A DNA stretch of 64,000 nucleotides, taken from the NCBI RefSeq assembly GCF_016900895.1, contig NZ_JAFEUN010000004.1, positions 19,944 through 83,943 of the forward strand, in the 5' to 3' direction. Origin of the DNA: Parashewanella hymeniacidonis (GTDB lineage Bacteria; Pseudomonadota; Gammaproteobacteria; Enterobacterales; Shewanellaceae). The translations under genes and the position numbers were made by a program. Shown piece by piece: positions 58,681-64,000 of this stretch. Under the pieces are notes generated by a model. The model saw only the letters and a list, made by a program, of their open reading frames with translations, made no database searches and was not told the DNA's origin. How positions within the stretch are numbered: position 1 is the first letter of the stretch; each line of letters begins with the position of its first letter.

Positions 58681-60153
58681 ATGGGCAAAAAAGCATCAGA
58701 AGCTAAAGCATGTGATTTTGTTTTATTCGGTACTAAGGGTGATTTGGCAAGACGAAAACTACTGCCATCTTTATATCAGCTAGATAAAGCCGAATTGCTT
58801 TCCTCTGAAACTCGCATTATTGGTGTTGCTAAAGATAATTTTACTCAGCAACAATTCCACGAGCTGGTAACCACAGCGTTAAATACCTTTGTTAAAGAAG
58901 AATTGTGTGATGAAACGTTAAAACGTTTTGTTGAACGTTGCCATTACATCGGCACCAATTTCACAGACGTTAAAGGCTATGCTCAATTCCATGACATTCT
59001 AGAACCAGAAAAACGAGTCATGGTGAATTATTTTGCAACGCCGACAGCTATCTTTGGTGACATTTGTCGTTGTCTTAAAGAGCAGAACTTAATAACCCCC
59101 ACAATGCGAGTCGTGCTAGAAAAGCCAATTGGTCATGATTTAGAATCCTCGCAAGTCATCAATAACCAAGTTTCTGCTTACTTCGATGAATCTCAGGTTT
59201 ATCGTATTGACCATTACCTAGGTAAAGAAACTGTTCAGAACCTTATTGCGCTCCGTTTCGCTAACTCATTATTCGCTTCCAAATGGGATAACCGTACGAT
59301 TGATCATGTGCAAATCACCGTTGCGGAAGAAGTTGGAATTGAAGGGCGCTGGGGCTATTTTGATAAAGCGGGTCAAATGCGAGATATGATCCAGAATCAC
59401 TTGCTACAAGTTTTGACTTTAGTTGCAATGGATCCTCCCGTTAACCTTGATGCTGATAGTATTCGTGATGAAAAAGTAAAAGTACTTAAATCACTGCGTC
59501 GAATTAACGAGAATAACGTTTTTGAAAATACCGTTCGAGGCCAGTACAGCAATGGTTTCTTAAATGGTAAGGCTGTTCCTGGTTACCTTGAAGAAGAGGG
59601 GGCTAATACAGCTTCTAATACTGAAACCTTTGTAGCACTGCGAGTTGATATTGATAACTGGCGTTGGGCAGGTGTACCTTTCTATCTAAGAAGTGGTAAA
59701 CGCATGCCATTTAAGAGCTCAGAGATCGTTGTATATTTCAAAAACCCACCACATAACTTGTATCGCTCAAGCTACCGTAACTTACCACCGAATAAACTGA
59801 CGATTCGTCTGCAACCACATGAAGGTGTTGAGATTCAGATGATGAATAAGGTGCCAGGGCTTGAGCAAAAGCAACGTTTGCAAACAACAAAATTAGATTT
59901 AAGTTTTTCAGATACTTTTAAAAACGATCGTATCGCTGATGCTTATGAACGTCTGCTACTTGAAGCCATGTTAGGAAATCAGGCTTTATTCGTACGCCGT
60001 GATGAGGTGGAACAAGCATGGAGCTGGGTAGACGGAATTATTGATGCTTGGGAAGACAGTGGTGAAAAACCAAAGCCATATCCAGCAGGTTCGTGGGGCC
60101 CGGTAGCATCGGTAGCCTTGATCAGCAAAGACGGTCGTTCATGGGACGAGTAG
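58681..60153 (+). CDS. zwf: Glucose-6-phosphate 1-dehydrogenase
   Basis: A 490-residue enzyme: FVLFGTKGDLARRKLLPSLYQL (NADP-binding), the active-site YRIDHYLGKETVQNL with the catalytic His, and RDMIQNHLLQVL. It oxidises glucose 6-phosphate to 6-phosphogluconolactone with NADP+. First gene of the zwf-pgl-edd-eda operon. Confidence 0.96.
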   Translation: MGKKASEAKACDFVLFGTKGDLARRKLLPSLYQLDKAELLSSETRIIGVAKDNFTQQQFHELVTTALNTFVKEELCDETLKRFVERCHYIGTNFTDVKGYAQFHDILEPEKRVMVNYFATPTAIFGDICRCLKEQNLITPTMRVVLEKPIGHDLESSQVINNQVSAYFDESQVYRIDHYLGKETVQNLIALRFANSLFASKWDNRTIDHVQITVAEEVGIEGRWGYFDKAGQMRDMIQNHLLQVLTLVAMDPPVNLDADSIRDEKVKVLKSLRRINENNVFENTVRGQYSNGFLNGKAVPGYLEEEGANTASNTETFVALRVDIDNWRWAGVPFYLRSGKRMPFKSSEIVVYFKNPPHNLYRSSYRNLPPNKLTIRLQPHEGVEIQMMNKVPGLEQKQRLQTTKLDLSFSDTFKNDRIADAYERLLLEAMLGNQALFVRRDEVEQAWSWVDGIIDAWEDSGEKPKPYPAGSWGPVASVALISKDGRSWDE

Positions 60154-60163
60154 AGCGTATACA

Positions 60164-60865
60164 ATGAAAGAAGCAGTGTTTAAATCATTTGATGATGCTG
60201 GCCAGCTAGCAGAAAAGTTGGCAGATAAAGTTGCAACATTATTACAAGAAGCTATTGATTCACGTGGTAAGGCAAGTTTGGTTGTTTCTGGCGGTTCAAC
60301 GCCAGTGCAATTATTCAAACTGTTAAATAGAAAAAACATCGATTGGTCTGACGTTTATATCACCCTTGCTGATGAACGTTGGGTTGATGTGGATTCGGAT
60401 GCATCAAATGAAGCTTTAGTAAAAGCGCATTTATTACAAAATAAAGCCGCATCCGCTAAATTCACAGGATTGAAAAACATGTTTTCAACAGCTGCGGAAG
60501 GTGTGCAAATGGCCAACGATAGGCTTCAGCATTTCCCTGATCGGTTCGATGTAGTTATTTTAGGTATGGGCAATGATGGCCATACTTGTTCGTGGTTCCC
60601 ATGTGCAGAAAAAGCCGAATTAGAACACGCATTAACGACGTCTGACGACATCGCTGCTGTGACACCAACTTCCGCACCACATGAGCGTATTACGTTTACA
60701 CAATCAAGAATTTTATCCAGCCGACAAATCTTTTTGCACTTGGTTGGTGAGTCAAAGCTGACGGTTTACCGCCAAGCATTAGAGAATAATGACATTTACA
60801 CAATGCCGATACGTGCGGTTTTAAGTCAACACAAAACCCCTGTAGACGTGTATTGGAGTGCCTAA
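60164..60865 (+). CDS. pgl: 6-phosphogluconolactonase (DevB type)
   Basis: A 233-residue enzyme: ASLVVSGGSTPVQLFKLLN, ITLADERWVDVDSDASN, and VVILGMGNDGHTCSWFPCA. It hydrolyses 6-phosphogluconolactone. It begins 10 bp after zwf. Confidence 0.94.
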   Translation: MKEAVFKSFDDAGQLAEKLADKVATLLQEAIDSRGKASLVVSGGSTPVQLFKLLNRKNIDWSDVYITLADERWVDVDSDASNEALVKAHLLQNKAASAKFTGLKNMFSTAAEGVQMANDRLQHFPDRFDVVILGMGNDGHTCSWFPCAEKAELEHALTTSDDIAAVTPTSAPHERITFTQSRILSSRQIFLHLVGESKLTVYRQALENNDIYTMPIRAVLSQHKTPVDVYWSA

Positions 60866-60874
60866 GGAGGCAAA

Positions 60875-62701
60875 ATGCATTCAGTAGTTCAGTCTGTTAC
60901 CGATAGGATTATCGAGCGAAGCAAAGCAACACGTGCTCAATACCTTGCGGCGTTGAAGGATGCAAAAACACAAGGTGTGCATCGCAGTTCATTAAGCTGT
61001 GGCAATCTTGCTCATGGTTTTGCTGCCTGTAATCCGGATGATAAAAGTGCCTTAAGGCACTTTAATAAAGCAAATATCGGTATTGTAACGGCGTTTAACG
61101 ACATGTTATCCGCACATCAACCATACGAACATTACCCTGAAATGTTAAAAAAGGCATGTCAGGAAATTGGGAGTGTGGCGCAAGTTGCAGGTGGTGTACC
61201 TGCTATGTGTGATGGTGTGACTCAAGGTCAGCCAGGTATGGAACTCAGTTTGTTGAGCCGCGAGATCATCGCAATGGCTTCTGCTGTCGGCTTATCTCAT
61301 AACATGTTCGATGGTGCTTTATTACTTGGGATTTGTGACAAAATTGTTCCTGGTTTATTGATTGGTGCATTGAGCTTTGGTCACTTGCCAATGTTATTTG
61401 TACCTGCAGGGCCAATGAAGTCAGGCATACCAAATAAAGAAAAAGCGCGAGTTAGACAAAAGTTTGCGCAAGGGCTTATTGGTCGAGAAGAGCTACTGGA
61501 AGCTGAGTCCGCCTCTTATCATAGTGCAGGTACTTGTACTTTTTATGGTACTGCAAACTCAAACCAATTGATGCTCGAAGTTATGGGGCTGCAATTACCT
61601 GGTTCTTCATTTGTGAATCCTGATGATCCTTTACGTGAAGCACTAAATAAAAAAGCGGCGCAACAGGTTTGTCGTTTAACTGAAAACAGTGGGCAATACA
61701 CACCGATTGGTGAAGTGGTCAATGAGAAGTCAATTGTAAACGGTATTGTTGCCTTGCTGGCAACTGGTGGGTCAACGAACTTAACCATGCATATTGTAGC
61801 GGCGGCTCGTGCTGCGGGCATCATCGTTAACTGGGATGATTTCTCAGAGCTTTCTGACGTAGTGCCTTTGCTTGCTCGTGTGTACCCAAATGGTCACGCA
61901 GATATTAATCATTTTCATGCTGCAGGTGGTATGGCGTATTTAGTTCGTGAACTACTTGATAATGGCTTATTGCATGAAGATGTTGCAACCATTGCTGGTA
62001 ATGGTTTACGCACTTACACCAAAGAACCAAGAATCATCGATGGTGAATTAACTTGGGTTGACGGACCTGCTGAAAGCCTAGACAAAGAAGTATTAACTTC
62101 AGTTGCTGATGCTTTCCAAGCCAATGGCGGCTTAAAATTGATGAAGGGCAACTTAGGTCGTGCCGTAATCAAAGTGTCAGCCGTTCCTGAGAAAAACCGA
62201 ACTGTCGAAGCCCCTGCGGTTGTGATTGACGATCAAAATAAGCTTCAAAAAATATTCGATGAAGGCGGTTTGGATCGTGATTGCGTAGTCGTTGTTAAAG
62301 GGCAAGGACCTAAAGCTAACGGTATGCCTGAACTTCACAAGTTGACGCCTCTCTTAGGTTCTTTACAAGATAAAGGCTTTAAAGTTGCATTAGTCACTGA
62401 TGGCCGTATGTCTGGCGCTTCAGGCAAAGTCCCTGCTGCAATCCACTTAACACCAGAAGCTATTGATGGTGGCCTAATTGGTAAAATTGAAGACGGTGAT
62501 TTAGTTCGTGTTGATGCGATTACTGGTGAGCTAAGCCTGTTGGTTGATGAAACAATTTTGACCAATCGTGAAGCAGAAAAAATTGACCTACAACGTTCAC
62601 GCTATGGAATGGGGCGTGAGCTATTTGGTGCCTTGAGAGCAAATTTAAGTAGCCCAGAAACAGGTGCTCGCTCTACACAGGCTATTGATGAACATTACTA
62701 A
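60875..62701 (+). CDS. edd: 6-phosphogluconate dehydratase
   Basis: A 608-residue iron-sulfur enzyme of the IlvD/Edd family: [43 protein letters not shown] (Cys), [22 protein letters not shown], and [17 protein letters not shown]. It dehydrates 6-phosphogluconate to KDPG, the HexR effector. AAGGAGG precedes its ATG. Confidence 0.96.
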   Translation: MHSVVQSVTDRIIERSKATRAQYLAALKDAKTQGVHRSSLSCGNLAHGFAACNPDDKSALRHFNKANIGIVTAFNDMLSAHQPYEHYPEMLKKACQEIGSVAQVAGGVPAMCDGVTQGQPGMELSLLSREIIAMASAVGLSHNMFDGALLLGICDKIVPGLLIGALSFGHLPMLFVPAGPMKSGIPNKEKARVRQKFAQGLIGREELLEAESASYHSAGTCTFYGTANSNQLMLEVMGLQLPGSSFVNPDDPLREALNKKAAQQVCRLTENSGQYTPIGEVVNEKSIVNGIVALLATGGSTNLTMHIVAAARAAGIIVNWDDFSELSDVVPLLARVYPNGHADINHFHAAGGMAYLVRELLDNGLLHEDVATIAGNGLRTYTKEPRIIDGELTWVDGPAESLDKEVLTSVADAFQANGGLKLMKGNLGRAVIKVSAVPEKNRTVEAPAVVIDDQNKLQKIFDEGGLDRDCVVVVKGQGPKANGMPELHKLTPLLGSLQDKGFKVALVTDGRMSGASGKVPAAIHLTPEAIDGGLIGKIEDGDLVRVDAITGELSLLVDETILTNREAEKIDLQRSRYGMGRELFGALRANLSSPETGARSTQAIDEHY

Positions 62702-62711
62702 GGAATCGAGA

Positions 62712-63356
62712 ATGATTAAACAAAATAATTGGTCAATTCAACCTGCAGAAGTATTTGCCTGCAGCCCAGTTGTTCCTGTTATGGTTATCAATAAAATTGA
62801 GCACGCTGTCCCTTTGGCCAAAGCGCTTGTAGCTGGAGGAATCAAAGTCCTTGAAGTAACGCTTCGTACAGAGTGTGCCTTAGCTGCAATTGCAAAAATT
62901 AAAGCTGAAGTACCTGATGCAATGGTTGGTGCCGGAACGGTATTAAATGAAGAGCAGTTAGCGCATGCGGTCAATGCGGGTTCTGAATTTATCATTACTC
63001 CTGGTGCAACAACTCATTTATTAGAAGTAGCGATGAAAGGCAATGTTCCATTAATTCCTGGTGTTGCTAGCATTTCTGAAGTGATGAAGGGAATGGATTT
63101 AGGGTACACGCACTTTAAATTTTTCCCAGCTGAAGCATCGGGTGGCGTAAAAGCACTTAAAGCATTTTCTGGTCCGCTTTCTAATATTCGCTTTTGTCCA
63201 ACTGGCGGAATTACACCTGATTCGTATAAAGACTATTTAGCATTACCCAATGTTGAATGTATTGGTGGTAGCTGGATTGCCCCAACAGATGCAATGGAAT
63301 CAGGTGATTGGGAACGTATCACCCAGCTATGTAAAGAAGCACTTGCCGATTTATAA
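62712..63356 (+). CDS. eda: KDPG/KHG aldolase
   Basis: A 214-residue enzyme: [33 protein letters not shown] (with catalytic Glu), [17 protein letters not shown], and [12 protein letters not shown] with the Schiff-base Lys. It splits KDPG into pyruvate and glyceraldehyde 3-phosphate. ATG 62712 with AAGGA upstream is chosen; the 62664 start lies within edd. Confidence 0.95.
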   Translation: MIKQNNWSIQPAEVFACSPVVPVMVINKIEHAVPLAKALVAGGIKVLEVTLRTECALAAIAKIKAEVPDAMVGAGTVLNEEQLAHAVNAGSEFIITPGATTHLLEVAMKGNVPLIPGVASISEVMKGMDLGYTHFKFFPAEASGGVKALKAFSGPLSNIRFCPTGGITPDSYKDYLALPNVECIGGSWIAPTDAMESGDWERITQLCKEALADL

Positions 63357-63381
63357 AAGTTACTGATATTACCAAATAAGA

Positions 63382-63412
63382 AGCCACTGATACCACAGTG
63401 GCTTTATTGTTT
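63382..63412 (+). terminator. Terminator of the zwf-pgl-edd-eda operon
   Basis: agccactg and cagtggct form an 8-bp stem with a six-base loop, followed by ttattgtttt. It begins 25 bp after eda. Confidence 0.88.
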
Positions 63413-63801
63413 TAATAGGCATCGAGAAGTTTAAAAATTTGCCTGCGCTGTTCTGGTGGGAAAGCGTAATAGCTAAATGATGTTTCACCATAGATTTTGT
63501 TCTTAATTTCGACTCTGTGCGGTAGGAAGCGAGTAATTCGATAACCTTGATAGTCGGCTTGGTTAATGTGTGTTTCATATTGATCGTCTTTGAATATTAT
63601 TTTTTCATCAGTGATTTCTAATGAATGCGATCCAGCATTAAACTTAAAATAGATATAAGTAAATGTAAAAATTGTGATGAGAGCTGAAACGATGAGGCCT
63701 TGTATAAGGCCAATATCGAATGAAAATACCTTTTTTAAAAAGAATGCAAAAGCTAAGAAATAAATTATGTAAATAGTCGGTTCTGAAAAAATCCATTTCA
63801 A
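63412..63801 (-). CDS. Small membrane protein with PH-like domain, unknown function
   Basis: A 129-residue protein: two membrane segments (IYIIYFLAFAFFLKKVF; LIQGLIVSALITIFTFTYIYF) followed by a beta-rich soluble part (HSLEITDEKIIFKDDQYETHINQADYQGYRITRFLPHRVEI). This layout is that of small bacterial PH-domain membrane proteins. It converges with eda. Function unknown. Confidence 0.65.
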   Translation of the reverse strand: MKWIFSEPTIYIIYFLAFAFFLKKVFSFDIGLIQGLIVSALITIFTFTYIYFKFNAGSHSLEITDEKIIFKDDQYETHINQADYQGYRITRFLPHRVEIKNKIYGETSFSYYAFPPEQRRQIFKLLDAY

Positions 63802-63825
63802 GAGTTTAAATGTACGGCATCTGAT

Positions 63826-64000
63826 TTACGCAAAATTCAGAGCCGTACCCCAAAAGCAAGATTTCTTAGATTTTGCATCAATTTCACTACAAAACAGCCA
63901 AAACTCACCATCTTTTTCGAGCAAAAAGAAAATGGCTAACCACTTTCTCAAGTTCCAGGCACACGCAGCCATTAGAAGGTTTATTGAGTCGCCAATACTG
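63826..64000 (-). mobile_element. IS5-like transposase C-terminal end (continues beyond window)
   Basis: The minus strand from the right edge reads SIGDSINLLMAACAWNLRKWL, the C-terminal signature of IS5-type DDE transposases, then ends in taa after 36 more residues. Beyond the stop, gtacggcat ... gccgtac form an inverted pair that may be the IS end (about 63811-63846). Incomplete; the rest lies outside. Confidence 0.7.

Overview
The window is AT-rich gammaproteobacterial chromosome, most likely from the Shewanellaceae (Shewanella or Parashewanella). This rests on the block pykA-hexR-zwf-pgl-edd-eda at the right end, together with a YbiT-type ABC-F gene, Acs, GltS and MscS whose sequences look like that family. 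The genus is an inference; no rRNA or tRNA gene is present to settle it.

Layout. (1) 1-2.5 kb: start of acs (minus strand) and the ABC-F gene ybiT. (2) 2485-43076: an integrative and conjugative element (ICE) of about 40.6 kb, inserted inside the 3' part of ybiT. Its left end carries a replacement ybiT 3' end, so the gene stays intact. The host's own 3' end lies displaced at 43063-43257 with its own terminator. A 14-bp identical core marks attL and attR, and each end carries a tandem pair of TGTGTACC-type repeats that look like integrase arm sites. The ICE holds a tyrosine integrase, toxin-antitoxin modules at both ends, a VirB2-VirB11/VirD4 (MPF-T) secretion operon with an EexN exclusion lipoprotein, a Toprim/LPD7 primase-like protein and an ArdC-type antirestriction protein. 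It also has cargo (SEC-C protein, broken exonuclease, methyltransferase, PLD-helicase-S24 fusion, PIN-like protein, HNH-UPF0158 protein, beta-barrel), a MobP-type relaxase with MobC and a candidate oriT, an AbiE system, a duplicated XRE-plus-partner regulatory pair around a VUT transporter and a VOC protein, AlpA, a primase-helicase and an XPB-N-like protein. (3) 43.3-53.5 kb: chromosomal genes (mscS, broken patatin, GFA, VOC, VUT-like, HAD, two methyltransferases, GNAT, gltS, epimerase, AI-2E transporter) and a 32-residue small ORF with a structured leader. (4) 53.5-55.8 kb: a very AT-rich stretch with an orphan, effector-like gene and a prepilin relic. (5) 55.8-63.4 kb: pyruvate kinase, its regulator and the Entner-Doudoroff operon. 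(6) A hypothetical gene and the end of an IS transposase.

How it works together: the integrase and attachment sites place the element; MobC and relaxase nick oriT; VirD4 couples the relaxosome to the VirB channel; EexN should block redundant entry; ArdC and the primase-like protein should protect and complete the incoming strand; the TA modules and AbiE stabilise the element. The most unusual signals are the ybiT tail-swap integration, palindromic mini-elements read through as part of the signal peptides of VirB5 and VirB9, the duplicated XRE/partner operon, and the 53.2-kb leader with alternative pairings. All functions are inferred from the sequence by eye; no database search was run.
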